Shown: positions 35,841 to 48,421 of the stretch, one piece after another
How positions within the stretch are numbered: position 1 is the first letter of the stretch
Layout: each line of letters opens with the position of its first letter
Origin: Cercis canadensis
Taxonomy: Eukaryota > Streptophyta > Magnoliopsida > Fabales > Fabaceae
Length of the DNA stretch: 64,000 nucleotides
NCBI GenBank assembly: GCA_003255065.1
Contig: QAOA01003969.1
Coordinates: forward strand, 51,749 to 115,748
Direction of reading: 5' to 3'
Program-made: the position numbers and the translations under genes
The notes under the pieces: model-generated
What the model saw: the letters and a program-made list of their open reading frames with translations, nothing else
Told to the model about the DNA's origin: nothing
Databases searched by the model: none

Positions 35841-38544
35841 TAATGACCAACCAATTGAACAACACATTTTTTGCTTTAAAGAATCAATAAATTTAGTGTT
35901 AGGGTTAATCTTTTTCCTTACATTTTTTCCCTTCTCAATGCAATGTGCTTTCGAAAAAGCTATAGCAAACTTGCCAATCGACAAATCCTTTCTTGTATAA
36001 GAGAATAATTAAGGGTGATGACTGTCATGCACTTATCATGATGATAAAAACAATTGAGAATCATATTGACTTGATTGCACCCAAAGGGTCAATGATTAAT
36101 TAAAAAAATGGAATCAAGCATGCAACTTTTTGTTATGAAGTACCTAATATGTTTAGACTTTTATGACGGCTCAAAAGATGACACGTTGTTATAGTGAGCT
36201 AGTTATATTATTCTTCAAGCAATCAAAAAGGTGGAAAGTAAAGGATTTGACCATGCAAGTTCTAAGCTAGTTTATGGCCAAGTCCTTAATTTGGCTTTTA
36301 CTTCACAGGCCATTTTGATGATGAGAAATTAAGTGGAGAGAAAAGGTTGGAGGGTATACGAAACCGTGTAGGAATTCTTTAGCCGTGAGATTCTCCACCC
36401 AGCACTGGTGACTAGTTCAGGGTACCTTCCATTACAAAGATTTAGAGGTGATAATATTCTTGATAGTTTATGTGCCTGAAAATCTTGAAATGACAATGAA
36501 AGGCAATCCCTCTTATGAGGTAGTTACTTATCCAAGCTATACTATAATGAAGTGGGTACTTGATGATGTTTTCTTATATGAATCTTAGCCCTATAAAATG
36601 GATTTAATCAATTACCCTATGATAATAACATACCTAAGAGTATATCATTTCTTTTTCTTTTTCTTTTTTTGGTGAAAACGAAAATATTAGATAATAATTA
36701 ATGTCAAGTACAGTCATCCGTGAATTGGAAATGACAGACAAAGTAAAACAACAAGTACAATAAGAAGAACAATCTCATTTCTTTTCACCACTACATTATC
36801 GACATTTAGCAACTTATTAAATAACAACATATTAAAAAATATTGGTAAAAATTATATATATATATATATATATACATCATATAGTTGTCCAAATAGCTAA
36901 AACTGTCATTTTAAAGTTAGGGAGATTTTAACTTGAGATAGGGAGTGAGGGACAGCGTTAAGGCCAAAGGTAATTTCACTGAGCTAAAGTCTCTCCTCTC
37001 CATTTACTCATATTTATATGTTGTCAACTACATATTCAAATGTCATTAAAAGTACTCTTTAACAAAAAAGGCTATGACAACACACGAAAAATGTTGCGAA
37101 AGACAACATTTTTCAACGTTAAAAACCATTTATGTTTTAGTGTTTATCCTTTAGAATAGGCTAACAATCGGCTAGCTCATATAAGTATCCTTCTTATAAA
37201 TCTCACCTCAATTTCTCCTAAGAAAATTTGAAATTGAAACCTCCATGCACTACTCAAAGCATTGTTGTTTCAAAGGGGGCAATTGTCACATGCATTGTTA
37301 ATGAAATCTGCATACTATCAATTTATACAAAAAATTCATTTTATGAATTATCATACAGAATATTTCAAAACTTCTCATAAATAATTACTTTTTACCTTCT
37401 CTCATGAATTAATTTTAAAACTTTTTTTTTTAGATTACATGTTTAAACTAATTATCTCTTGCAAACTTTTCAAATTTTTAATTTCTCCTTTCTGTCAAAA
37501 AAAAATTATTTCTCCTAAAAATTTAGAACCTATTATTATATGCTTATTGTTGGTGTATTGGTAATTATTTAAATATTTTCTATGTTTTTCATAAAAAAAA
37601 AATTATTCTAATTATAAATGTGACTAACATATGTAACGTACTTATCTTTGCGAAAAAAAAAAAATCAAGAAATCTAATGAAATTTTTTTTTTTTTATATG
37701 AAATAGTGTGAAATTTTTAACACTAAACGGTCCAATTCAAATAATTAAAATTATAAGTTTTCAAAAGTAAGTTGAATTTTAATTAGAAGCAAAATAACTT
37801 TTTTTCATTATTTATTCTTCTCTCTATCTCTTTATAGATCGTTCTCGAAAGTAGGTTTGCATTGAATTTAGCCAAAGCGTTGACCGTAAGGGCAAGGTGG
37901 CAAACGCAAAAGAAGGAACTTGATGCCCATACCTGAAAGACAGTGGGCGCATGGCTACAATCAATGGACCACTGTCGTTGCCTTTCAATAGAGGCTACTC
38001 TTAATTCTTATCAACATTTTATTTTATAATATAATATTATGTTTTTGGTAATAAATAAAAAATCGTATCTAATTATATATGGTAGGCGCCTAGGATATTG
38101 CTTTTTCTTGGATGAGATAATATTATTTATATAAAGTTTATGTCATTACATTCCTATATCATGTGGAAAATCTTAATTTAATTAATCAAACTTAAACATT
38201 TTACCATTCAACTCATGTTTTCTCATATATATAGTTGTAAATTGTTGAGCCAAAGTTGTTACACAATAATTCTTTTCAATCACGCTTAAAGGTCTTTTAA
38301 CTCTTGAAAAGGAACCTCAACATAAATTTTTTAATAAAAATAATTAATTATTTAATATTACAAATGATATTAATATCATAAGCATAATTAACTACTAAAA
38401 TAATTTACACTCTATTTTTTTTTGGTAATTCAAGAACCAAAACTTAATCTCAACCTTTAAATGTAGCCAGATTTATCACAATTTGTATTTTATTAGATTC
38501 AAATATGTGTTAATAAAAATAAATAATACATACCATTTTAATAA
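35841..38544. other. Intergenic, no gene seen
   Basis: Contains an (AT)n run at 36852-36873 and a less AT-rich patch at 37860-37990 that I cannot identify. Confidence 0.55.
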
Positions 38545-38756
38545 CGGAGATTCTATGATACTACGTAAGTATGCTATACTACACTGACGTGACAAACATA
38601 CATAATTTTCATATTTTATTATATATAAAATATAATTTATTTAATTTTTTAAATAAATTTAAAAATAGTTAATTTGTACACATGTCATTTATTTATTAGT
38701 TATTCTTGTGTAGTATGACATACTACATAAATACTAAAAGTATCTAAGAAACCTCC
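38545..38756. mobile_element. MULE-like MITE, 212-bp family, copy 2 (inverted)
   Basis: Exactly 212 bp between identical 9-mers TTTTAATAA (38536-38544 and 38757-38765). Read on the minus strand it begins GGAGGTTTCTTAGATACTTT and aligns along its length with 52626-52837. Confidence 0.8.
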
Positions 38757-38874
38757 TTTTAATAATCATTTTTTTTATAATATAGATACTTCTTATAATA
38801 TTAAATAAATAATTTATAATAGTCTAGAGACCTTCTATAAAAGTTAAAGTCTCAAGTTTAAATCTCTATACCCC

Positions 38875-38907
<33 letters not shown>
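38875..38907. repeat. (AAT)n microsatellite
   Basis: About eleven ATA/AAT units. Confidence 0.9.
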
Positions 38908-39522
38908 GAATATCCAATTCTCTTCATCTAATGTCAAAAAAAAAAAATAACTAACTTATAAAAATATCATATTACTCAATAAAAAGAAAGTAACAAGTAG
39001 GTTTCCTAGACAAGCGAGGATAGCCCAAAACTGACAAAGGAAGGTGCGGCCTTGGTCAAATGCTTCAAGGCCACATTACATTACACATAAATAGCAATAG
39101 CCAATAGGTGCAGGACTGCAGGGTATGGGTTTCACGTCAAACGAACAGTTTTGCTTTCCGCCATTTTCTCAAGGCTTGGTCCCCGACGACAAAACCCGTT
39201 GACTTGCTTTTCTTACGTGTTTCTTAGACCCATTGACTTGCTTAAAGCCCACCATTTGGTGGCCTATACTTCTCATCTCTGTGGGACCTTGTAACTGATT
39301 TCGTCTAGGTGAAAATTTCACATTTTTAAAAAAATTAGCTAACCAGAAAAAATTCTGTTAAAATAATACAAACTTATAAATAAATATATGATTTTTATGA
39401 TTTTATTTTATTTAATAATATTATTTAAATATTAGCAAAATGTTGATAATTTTTTTTAGCCAAATAGTATTTTTTTTTATGACAAATATGTTTGATGAGA
39501 TGGCTAAATAGCATTATAAGTT
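38908..39522. other. Intergenic, no gene seen
   Basis: The stretch 39000-39310 is clearly less AT-rich than its surroundings and contains two GTTGACTTGC-type words and a TATA-like ACATAAATAG, but no reading frame. It could be promoter or exon debris. Confidence 0.4.
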
Positions 39523-39764
39523 GAGTAAAATATATTTTTTGTCTTTAAATTATTTTTTAAATGTCACTAGTTATTGATTTATTTTTTCTCTCACTCTAAT
39601 CCTCGAATAATCATATTATTTGTCAAATTAGTCATTCATAGCACCAAAAATAATCACTTAAAAAAGGACATGATTATTTGAAGAATAAAGTAACACACAA
39701 AATAAATCAAGAACTAAAGTGACATTTGAAAAATAATTTAAAGATGAAAAAATTATTTTAACTC
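39523..39764. mobile_element. MITE family 2, copy 3
   Basis: GAGTAAAATATATTTTTTGT on the left; AAGTGACATTTG...TTTTAACTC on the right. Aligns with copies 1 and 2. No clear target duplication. Confidence 0.6.
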
Positions 39765-39944
39765 TTATTAATTTAGTAAAACTAAAATTATAATAATTGT
39801 GTTAGCGTGACATAATAACATTAAATAGTTTGTAAATTGAATAGTGCTAGTTTTAGATTGAAATGATGCTATCTTAAAAAGTAAAAAAAATAAAATTGAA
39901 ATGATACAATTTATCGGTACTTTAACCCTAATATTATAGTTTAG

Positions 39945-40294
39945 AAAAAAATTTATATATTTATGGTACTTTTGAACTTATTTACGTAAATAATGTAATT
40001 TTTTTAAAAAGGAAATTTAAAAAAATCTAAGATGATGGGGGCTCACAAAATATGCCAATGGCCACGTGGCATGTCCAAACTGGACACGCCATATGACCAA
40101 TGACGTGTTTGCAATTGACACATTCACCCATCACGTCCGTCAACTACCACTACTATAGAGATGAGACATGTCATTGGACATGTAGCGTATCTAATGTGGA
40201 TATGACACGTGGCCATTGGCGTGTTCAATGGTCCCCACACCTCCTAATTTTTTTTTTAAAATTATAATATTTACATAAATAAATTCTAAACTAT

Positions 40295-40300
<6 letters not shown>
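39945..40300. mobile_element. Foldback element C (core words CACGTGGC / GGACACGCC)
   Basis: Inverted arms: left AACTTATTTACGTAAATAAT, then GCCAATGGCCACGTGGCATG. Right arm read backwards AATTTATTTATGTAAATATT, then GCCAATGGCCACGTGTCATA. The core holds many CACGT/GACACG words in both orientations, including two G-box hexamers (CACGTG). The inner arm resembles that of element A. The outer ends are lost, on the right into an (AT)n run. Confidence 0.55.

Positions 40301-40352
<52 letters not shown>
40300..40352. repeat. (AT)n microsatellite
   Basis: AT dinucleotides with two G interruptions, at the right edge of foldback element C. Confidence 0.95.
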
Positions 40353-40353
<1 letters not shown>

Positions 40354-40735
40354 GTACATTTATTCTCCAAGTGCAATATTTGAGTAAAAAAGCCACAATT
40401 TACCTCACGTGATAGTTTGAACATGTTTTGTTTTATTCTGAATTTCTTATTATTTATTAGTCCTAATGTAAGCAGCACAATAACATGTGGATTATAATAA
40501 ATAATTGAAATAGTCGAGAGAGTGAACTGTTTGAAGGGATGCATGATAAGATGGCAACATACTCGGCGAATCGAACACAACAAACTGTTGTCATGATGAA
40601 TTTGACCATATAATAATTGTAATCAATGTTAATACACAATTAGTATATTGACTTCTTACATTAAATCACTTTTTTATATTTAATTAGATTAATTTTAAAT
40701 TTATCTACTTAGGTCACGTTTTAATAAACTTAAAA

Positions 40736-40817
40736 ATTAAAGAATGAAAGTCCTATAAAAAAAATTAAAGAATGAAAAAAGTAATTAGTTTTTTTAATAG
40801 GACTTTCATTCTTTAAT
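40736..40817. repeat. Perfect 21-bp inverted repeat
   Basis: Arm 40736-40756 (ATTAAAGAATGAAAGTCC, then TAT) and its exact complement at 40797-40817. The 40-base loop contains a further partial copy of the arm (ATTAAAGAATGAAA). Confidence 0.9.
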
Positions 40818-40922
40818 TATTTTTTTCCCTAAGGTACATATTTAGTTGAGCTTATCATTAAGGTTATTCCTTTTTTTTTTTAATATATGATTATTAAGGT
40901 TATTTTTAAAGTTTATAAGTTA

Positions 40923-41240
40923 GGAGTTGCTATTTTCATACTTTAGTTTATTAATGTCACACTATCTTTAATATTTAAATATGTTATAGATTAAATCACT
41001 CTCATTTAAGAATAATTTTTTAAAAAAATTGACTGATCATATATTCTTTCTAACTAAAAAATAGAACTACAATTAATAAGAATTAAAAAGAATATTATGA
41101 TGAATCAAATTTTAAAAAAAAATATTTTTGAATGAGAGTAATTTAATCTATATCATATTTAAACATTAAAGAGAATATAACATTAACAAATTAGTTGATT
41201 CAAAAAAAAAATTAACAAATTAGAATGTGAAAATAATAAT
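40923..41240. mobile_element. MITE family 3, copy 2
   Basis: GGAGTTGCTATTTTCATACT on the left, with ATTAAATCACTCTCATTTAA behind it. The inverted counterpart TTGAATGAGAGTAATTTAAT is at about 41128-41147. The right terminus is broken by a short insertion. Confidence 0.55.
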
Positions 41241-41632
41241 TATCTTATAAATTATATGTTTAAACTTGAAATATAGCCAAAGAAAAAAAAAAAGTTGAGC
41301 CATTACTTGTGGACTAGAAAATCAATAACCAAGTTGAGCTAATTTTTTTTATTGGATTAAACATATTTTAATATCAAAATTTCTGTGCTAGATCTCCTTT
41401 ATCTTTAGCTATAATCCCGTGATCTACATAGTTGATGCACTAAAGATATTTATCAGATAAAAAAAAAAAAGATATTTATCCTTTTTTCTCATGAAAGAGT
41501 CCAATTCAACAAGGATGCTGCTAGAATTTATCTCACACCCAAAACAAAATCCTAGAATTTAGCTTAATTTGTTTTTCAAAATAGCAAAAAACGTAAAACT
41601 CCTAAATAATACCACTCTAATTAGGTATTAAG

Positions 41633-41759
41633 GAATATTCTTTTAATTATGAATAAGATTATGAGAATTATCATAATAATTAAGTAAGATAAAGAGAAAA
41701 TAAAAATGGGAAAAATAGAATACCGTTGCATACTGGAAGTGAAACATGTGGGAATATTC
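41633..41759. promoter_or_regulatory. Two P1BS sites of the second PHT1 gene
   Basis: GAATATTC at 41633-41640 and again at 41752-41759. Both fit GNATATNC and both are perfect palindromes. They lie about 90-220 bases before the CT-rich leader that starts near 41840. A weak TATA-like AAATAAATT is at about 41819-41826. Confidence 0.65.
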
Positions 41760-42107
41760 TAATAGTAAAAGTGAGATTCTTTTCCCAAGTCTTTTTTACA
41801 CAAGAGAGAGTCCAGCGCAAATAAATTCGGAGCCATTCCCCCCTCTTCCCTCCATCCATAACACACAGCGATTCCCTCCCCCCTCTGTTTTTCTCTCTCA
41901 CTCAAATTCTTATCAGTTTAGGTTTCCTTAAGGACACTGCCTCTTTCTCCTTTATAACAGCACGTAACGTTTCTCTGTTTTCCATATTCTACTCTTTCCC
42001 TTTTCCTAGTGTAACTGTGTGTCCTCTCTTCACTTTATGTACTTCATGAGCTTCTCTAGCTGAGGAAAGAAATCTCTCTGCTTTCTATAGTCTCTCTGGC
42101 CTCTCAG

Positions 42108-43349
42108 GTTTGCCTTTCTCTTCCTCTGTGTTCTGATTTTTTCTGTTTATTTCTTGTTTCTTGATAATGGGTTGGTTGAATTTTAGGCTTTGTATTTGAT
42201 TTCTCAGTCATATTTGGTACTTTTTTGACATGGGATATAAGAGCATTGCTCTTGATTTCTATGTTTGCTCTCTACTAAGCTCTTCTAGTGCTTGAAGCTT
42301 TCAAGTTTTTTTCTTTTTGGGAACTGAATGAATTTCAAAGCAGAAGGTTGAAACTTTAGCTCGCTGTGCAATGCTTTTTTGCCATTTTTGGTTCCAAATT
42401 AACTGGGTATTCATGAAAAGCCAGTGACAACACTTTATTCTGGGGTTCTGGTAGTTCCGCGTTTTTATGAAATTTATTCTGAGTTCTAACAATCCCACAA
42501 AAAAAGCTAGCTCCTTTTCGAAACCCAGAATCTGGAATTTGATTTTATGGTAATTTCTGGTTTTCTTTTACGCTGTAAACATATCTTTCTGCAATCTCTC
42601 TATGAATTGACTACTTCCAAAAATTTCTTGTCGTTTGTTTGTATCTACCTTTTCCCCTGATCTCGGATATTTTATATTCTATTATTATTTAATGTAATCC
42701 TTTTTGTATTTTTCTGCCTATAATTAATAATTAAAAGCGAGAATTACCACAAGTCAAACCAATTTGCATAAAAATTTCATGGGTTTTTTGCTAATCATCA
42801 TAATTCCTAATAAAAAAGAATTGGGTTTTTGAGGAATTTCTCATCTTTGTGTAGAACGTTGCTGAACTTTTCTAGCCCCACCCATCAAATGAAAATGAAC
42901 CCAAAAGGAGAAAACCAACTGTGACCCCTTCTGTTCCCTGACTTCAGCGTTCAGCCATATCCCCTTTGATTTTATACTATTTATTTTAATAATAATTGCT
43001 TCTTCTACTGTGTTTTTACTTTATTGACTCAGGCCAAGACTTCCCTGTGCTCTTAGTCATTTCAGACGCTGTCTTCTTTTATGGTCCCCCAACTTTGAAA
43101 CCCTCTTTCCTTCAGATTCACTGCTGTTGAAATTGTAGCTCTCTAATTTGTCCTCATCTCTTTACATTTTCTTTGAATTTCTCATGGTGGCTCAACCATT
43201 TAATCATTTATTGGCTCTTATGGGTGTCACAAGCTCATGCTTTCTTTGACTGCCTTGCACCGCCTCTATTGTATATTTATCTTCTCCTATGTTTTCTTAT
43301 TTTTCAGGCAAAGGTACAGAATTTGAAGTAAAGGACACATATTTTTCAG
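42108..43349 (+). other. 5'UTR intron of the second PHT1 gene, two tandem acceptors
   Basis: Donor CTCTCAG|GTTTGC at 42107/42108. Two acceptors lie 42 bases apart in a small duplication: TTTTCAG|GCAAAGG at 43307/43308 and TTTTCAG|GCTAAGG at 43349/43350. Either gives a leader that ends just before the ATG at 43377. The upstream choice adds 42 leader bases. No gene is seen in the intron. Confidence 0.65.
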
Positions 43350-43376
43350 GCTAAGGTACAGAATAAGAGGCTAGAG

Positions 43377-44948
43377 ATGGCTAAGGATAACTTGCAGGTG
43401 TTGAATGCACTTGATGGTGCCAAAACACAATGGTACCACTTCACAGCAATTGTGATTGCTGGCATGGGTTTCTTCACTGATGCTTATGACCTTTTCTGCA
43501 TCTCCCTTGTGACCAAATTGCTTGGCCGTTTGTACTACTATGAAGCAGGCTCTTCCAAGCCAGGTGCTCTACCTGCCAATGTTGCTTCTGCTATCAATGG
43601 TGTTGCTTTCTGTGGCACCCTTGCTGGCCAGCTCTTCTTTGGCTGGCTTGGTGACAAAATGGGCAGAAAACGTGTCTATGGGATGACTCTTATGCTCATG
43701 GTGATTTGCTCAATTGCTTCTGGCCTTTCTTTTGGGAAAGACGCAAAAGCTGTTATGGCCACTCTTTGCTTCTTCCGTTTCTGGCTTGGATTTGGCATTG
43801 GTGGAGACTACCCTCTCTCAGCCACCATCATGTCTGAGTATGCCAACAAGAAGACTCGTGGAGCTTTCATTGCTGCAGTTTTTGCCATGCAAGGTTTTGG
43901 GATTTTGGCTGGTGGAACTATTGCAATCGTAGTTTCTTCAGCTTTCAAGGCTAAGTACCCAGCCCCAGCATTTCAGATTGACCCAGTTGCTTCCACAGTG
44001 CCAGAAGCTGACTACGTTTGGCGTATAATTCTCATGTTTGGTGCCCTCCCAGCTGTTCTCACTTACTATTGGCGAATGAAAATGCCTGAAACTGCTAGAT
44101 ACACTGCCTTGGTTGCCAAGAATGCTAAGCAAGCAGCTTCAGATATGTCAAAAGTGTTGCAGGTTGAGATACAAGCTGAACAAGAAAAACTTGAGGAGTT
44201 GGACAGCCAGAGAGGGAACGATTTTGGGCTATTCTCAAAACAGTTCCTTCGCCGCCATGGCCTTCACTTGCTTGGAACTGCCTCCACTTGGTTCCTCTTG
44301 GACATTGCCTACTACAGCCAGAACCTGTTCCAAAAGGACATTTTCAGTGCCATTGGCTGGATTCCTGAGGCTAAAACCATGAGTGCCATGGAAGAGCTTT
44401 TCCGAATTGCGCGAGCACAGACTCTGATTGCTCTTTGCAGCACTGTCCCTGGTTACTGGTTCACAGTGGGACTCATTGACAAGATGGGAAGGTTTGCAAT
44501 CCAATTGATGGGCTTCTTCTTCATGACAGTGTTCATGTTTGCCTTGGCCATTCCCTACCACCACTGGACTTTGAAGGACAACCGAATTGGCTTTGTTGTT
44601 ATGTATTCATTAACCTTCTTCTTCGCCAATTTCGGTCCAAATGCCACCACATTCATTGTGCCTGCAGAGATTTTCCCAGCCAGGCTAAGGTCCACATGCC
44701 ATGGAATCTCAGCTGCATCAGGCAAACTAGGGGCAATAGTTGGCTCTTTTGGCTTCCTCTATGCTCAAGATAGCATTGGAATCAGAAACACTCTCATTGC
44801 TTTGGGTGTGGTTAACTTCTTTGGGATGGTCTTCACATTCTTGGTGCCTGAATCTAATGGAAGATCGCTGGAGGAGATGTCTGGTGAAGCTGAGGAAGAG
44901 ACTGTCACTGCAAGAGATGGTGTTGATGTTAGAACTGTTCCTGTCTAA
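43377..44948 (+). CDS. PHT1: High-affinity inorganic phosphate transporter, PHT1 family (second copy)
   Basis: 523 residues, no intron in the coding region. Same role as the first copy: H+-coupled phosphate uptake across the plasma membrane. Motifs sit one residue later than in the first copy: FFTDAYDLF (32-40), GDKMGRKR (92-99), [13 protein letters not shown] (142-154). The putative phosphate-site residues are Y145, Q172, W305, D309, Y313 and N422. The tail keeps MSGE and ends RTVPV like the first copy. Main differences are a variable outer loop (about 54-70), the loop around 193-210, and a shorter stretch before the last segment ([10 protein letters not shown]). The two genes share orientation, intron position in the leader and P1BS sites, so they descend from a tandem or local duplication now separated by about 17 kb of repeats. 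The coding sequences differ at many synonymous sites, so the duplication is not recent. Confidence 0.97.
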   Translation: MAKDNLQVLNALDGAKTQWYHFTAIVIAGMGFFTDAYDLFCISLVTKLLGRLYYYEAGSSKPGALPANVASAINGVAFCGTLAGQLFFGWLGDKMGRKRVYGMTLMLMVICSIASGLSFGKDAKAVMATLCFFRFWLGFGIGGDYPLSATIMSEYANKKTRGAFIAAVFAMQGFGILAGGTIAIVVSSAFKAKYPAPAFQIDPVASTVPEADYVWRIILMFGALPAVLTYYWRMKMPETARYTALVAKNAKQAASDMSKVLQVEIQAEQEKLEELDSQRGNDFGLFSKQFLRRHGLHLLGTASTWFLLDIAYYSQNLFQKDIFSAIGWIPEAKTMSAMEELFRIARAQTLIALCSTVPGYWFTVGLIDKMGRFAIQLMGFFFMTVFMFALAIPYHHWTLKDNRIGFVVMYSLTFFFANFGPNATTFIVPAEIFPARLRSTCHGISAASGKLGAIVGSFGFLYAQDSIGIRNTLIALGVVNFFGMVFTFLVPESNGRSLEEMSGEAEEETVTARDGVDVRTVPV

Positions 44949-47232
44949 GTGCTTCCTTGTTTACTTTTCAAGTCTAACTTTAAGGCTCTTAGTATTTTCA
45001 TTTAGGATTATGTTTTCTGCCATAGTCCATGGGACTTTAGTTTTACATTCGAGCCTTGTTCTTGCTTCTGCATATACAATCAAAGAAAAATAATATATTT
45101 TGTTGTTGCTTCTTGATTGCTCAATTTTTCATTAAGCATAAGCTTGGACTTAACTTTCACAGAATCATATTCTTGAGCTTATCTTTTTATGCTGTAAATA
45201 ACTAAGAAAAAAGTGAAGACAATTTTCCAAATCAATCTTTTTCCTCACTATTTGGATTCACTTTCTATGCCTCTGTCTTCTTAACCACCGAGTGTGAATG
45301 TGACTTTTCCTTAAAATTTTACTGTTTTGCTGGTTCATGCATCTTACATTGTTTCATTGATGTGTATAAAAGCTTCAGAATAAAAATAAAATGGCCCCAT
45401 CATTGAATTATATTTTTACAATTGTTACTAATAGACGTAACTTTACTAATGTCCCTTTCTTTGATTTATACTTGGGGGACCATAAATACAGGTCACTGTA
45501 TCTGTTCCGAGATTGCTTTCAGGCGGGTAGAACCTAAAGTGCATTTTTTTAAAATAATAATAATAAAAAAAAAGACACTTGTAAAGATTTCATGGGTAAC
45601 ACTATAGAGAAATTCCAAATTTACTGAATTTTGTTTTATTTCACATAGAGCCAAGAAAAAAAAGTGTCGTTTTATTTACTTTTTTGGTTCCCTATTAGAG
45701 ACTATAAAATAAAGGGTGGTCTATCTCTTCTATCCTCCTTATCTTTATAGTAAGATTTAAACTCAACGCCACATAATAAAATATGGTACTCAACCATTGA
45801 CATATCCGATAAGAGACTAGTCATTGCTAATTGTAATTTACCCTTTTTAGCCCTGCCTTTCTACAAAGCAAGACAGATCAAAACTTCTACTTTTGGCTCA
45901 AAAATACACATGAAATAAAAAAAAAAAAATTATGATCCTTTCTTTAGTTTACTGTCAACAATTTTTAGAGTATGTTTGAGAGTTTAAGGAAAAAATAAAG
46001 GAAATGACATAAGAGAAAAAGAGAACAAGGTAATTAAGGAGGATTTTTTTTTCCTTTGTTTGAATGCTTGAAATCAGCAATGAAAAGGAAAAAAAATTAT
46101 AATTTTTATAAATTTATTCTTTATTAATAAAGTGAATATATTAATAAAGAACATGAAAGAGAGAGAGGCAAATAAAAAATGTGCTGACAGGGTTGTTACA
46201 GGGGTATAACAGTCAAATTACTACCCTTCCCTCCCCAAAGAAAAAAAGACTGAGGTTACAATTCACACCTTTATGATCACAAATCAAATTCCCTGCACTT
46301 ATTTGCCTTGAGAGTGAAATTTGAAAGTTTTTCCTTCCCTCTTGACATTAGTAGACAGGGAAGAATCCGAGAGTGTTTCCTGGGCTTCTTTATTTTTTCA
46401 ACGTGCTCTTTGACCTCATTCTGTCCCAAGTGAATAAGGTTCTGCGTCACCTCCATTGTCACTTTGCAAGGTCATGCCAATCTAATACTTGCTTGTTAAA
46501 AAAGATGGACCCCTTTGATTGGGACTTTGTACCTATTGCACTTGGCTCTTCAATTATTTGCAGACAAAATTGGTAGATTATCTATCCAATGATTTTTTAT
46601 TTGTGAACCACATTCTTAGTATGTATCAAGTAGTAGGGGCCAACAGCCTTGTCATGCTTGCATCACAAATACAAGAAAAAATGTAGTATTTTTTATTTTA
46701 ACGGTAAAAATATCATTGGGTTAGCTTTTGTATACTGAGATTAAGTTTTTCTTTGAGCGGTCTTAAGGGTACACCTCTCACGTTGGCTTGGTGCTTTCAA
46801 GAGAAAAAAAAATTTGGGTACTAGCTCCAAAATTTAAACATTAGCTAACTTTGATAAATTTATTGCATCATTACTACCAAACCAAACCTTGGAGTTAGAG
46901 AAAATATAGTTACACACCACTAGCTATTGAGACTATGATGCTGTGTATTAATTCTGCTGTTAAATTAAAGTTTTAATAGTCTCTTTATAAAGTTTTTGAG
47001 AAATCAAATATCATTTAATCTTATACTTTTCAAATTTAAGCCATCAAGATCTAATTTTTAATGGGACTCTTTATAATTATGATGAATCTAATTAAATTCA
47101 AATGTTTCTATAAAATAAAATGATGTACAAATAAAAATTACTCTGATATTAAACTTTCTCAAATTATTTGCAGATTTATTGATGTTTTGAAATAATTTTG
47201 TAAATATATTAGTGTTATTAGATAAATTTTTT
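44949..47232. other. 3'UTR of the second PHT1 gene, then intergenic
   Basis: About 200 bases of probable 3'UTR. A transposon-like block begins near 45965 (GTATGTTTGAGAGTTTAAGG). A dispersed repeat is at 46745-46915. No gene is supported; open frames at 45422 and 46373 have no resemblance to known families. Confidence 0.5.
46745..46915. repeat. Dispersed repeat, copy 1
   Basis: AAGGGTACACCTCTCACGT, TTCAAGAGAAAAAAAA and GATAAATTTATTGCAT blocks are shared in order with 62370-62525. Class unknown. Confidence 0.5.
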
Positions 47233-47289
47233 CACTTTTCGAAAAGCAAATTATTTGTAANCACTTTTCGAAAAGCAAAGTATTTGTAA
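47233..47289. repeat. 28-bp direct copy pair around a single N
   Basis: CACTTTTCGAAAAGCAAA occurs on each side of N at 47261. Probable assembly artefact. Confidence 0.75.
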
Positions 47290-47695
47290 TTTAGCCTTTT
47301 TGCAAGCTTTATGAAAAAGGTTTATGAAAATGTGTAACTACAAGAATAAAAAAATGAGTTTTAACACTAATAAATAAATAAGTTATCTCCTGCAGCCAAC
47401 CCAACTCTATCTTCTTATATAAAGGCCCAAAATGCTTCTGGATGGGCTGGACTAGTAACTATACATGCCTATATCTGTTTCTCCTATAAAGTTAGCCCAA
47501 AATTAATTGTATATAATTTTATTGTTTTGTTTTGAGATGAATTGCATTGGAACCTTTTAAATGCCATAAATACTATGCTTAATATTATCAAAGCTTGGGG
47601 ACTAATTAACTAAGAAAATGTTTTAAGTTTAGTTTCTTAAGCACATCTTGTGGCAGGATAATCAAAATTTGTCACATTAAATGACAATATATTAT

Positions 47696-47912
47696 AACAA
47701 AATAACATCTCAAGTGTCTTTTCTTCCTTAAAAATATCATGAGTAAATTCTTTCAAATTATTTTTGTGTTTTATTAATTTTATATTTATTTTTCCTCTAC
47801 TAAACAGCTAACAAAATAACATCTCAAGTGTCTTTTCTTCCTTAAAAATATAATGAGTAAATTATTTTTGTGTTTTATTAATTTTATATTTATTTTTCTT
47901 CTACTAAATAGC
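47696..47912. repeat. Tandem duplication of about 105-114 bp
   Basis: AACAAAATAACATCTCAAGT begins both units (47697 and 47810). The second unit lacks about ten bases and has several substitutions, and no N lies between them, so it is a real duplication. Confidence 0.85.
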
Positions 47913-48013
47913 TTGTAGCTTAATGGTACTGAAATCATTATCAAAGCTTATAAATTCTATGTTCGAATCCAAAATTATAGTCAAAAGTATCAAAATAATA
48001 ATATAAAAAAAAA
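47910..48013 (+). repeat. Short tRNA-derived SINE, family 1
   Basis: GCTTGTAGCTTAATGGTACT, GTTCGAATCC and an A-rich tail, matching the copies at 20642 and 52403. Confidence 0.55.
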
Positions 48014-48421
48014 TTGTGAGCTTTAGAAATTCTCCCTCTAGATGTTTTCTTTATTTATTGTCCCTGTTTTTTGATGCCAAAATATTGAATAGATGAAATT
48101 TCCCAGAGTTAAAAACCACTTCAGAGTACTAAATCTCTCAAATTTCTTCCTCAAAATCATACCCTTTGGAAAGATTTGTGAAAAGGAGAGAGACCTTGCA
48201 CAAGATTGAAGTTCCAAACTTAGTCACAAACTCAAAACTTGAAGCTGGACCACAATATTATTAAAATTCCAAAAATGCTAACACTTGGCTTGATTATTTC
48301 AAATTATAACTACCTATCTTCTAGGGATAAAAACACATGGGGTTTCATATGTATAAATTGTAATTAAACCAAAAGAAGAGCATGAGCATGAAGGTTCCTA
48401 GTTTGTAAATGTATCCCATAA
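48014..48421. other. Intergenic / probable 3' region of the TPD1-like gene
   Basis: No gene; the part nearest 48421 is presumably 3'UTR of the minus-strand gene. Confidence 0.5.

Noticed and set aside
40191-40583. 130-codon minus-strand frame
   Set aside because: It reads through an (AT)n microsatellite (Tyr-Ile repeats) and part of foldback element C.
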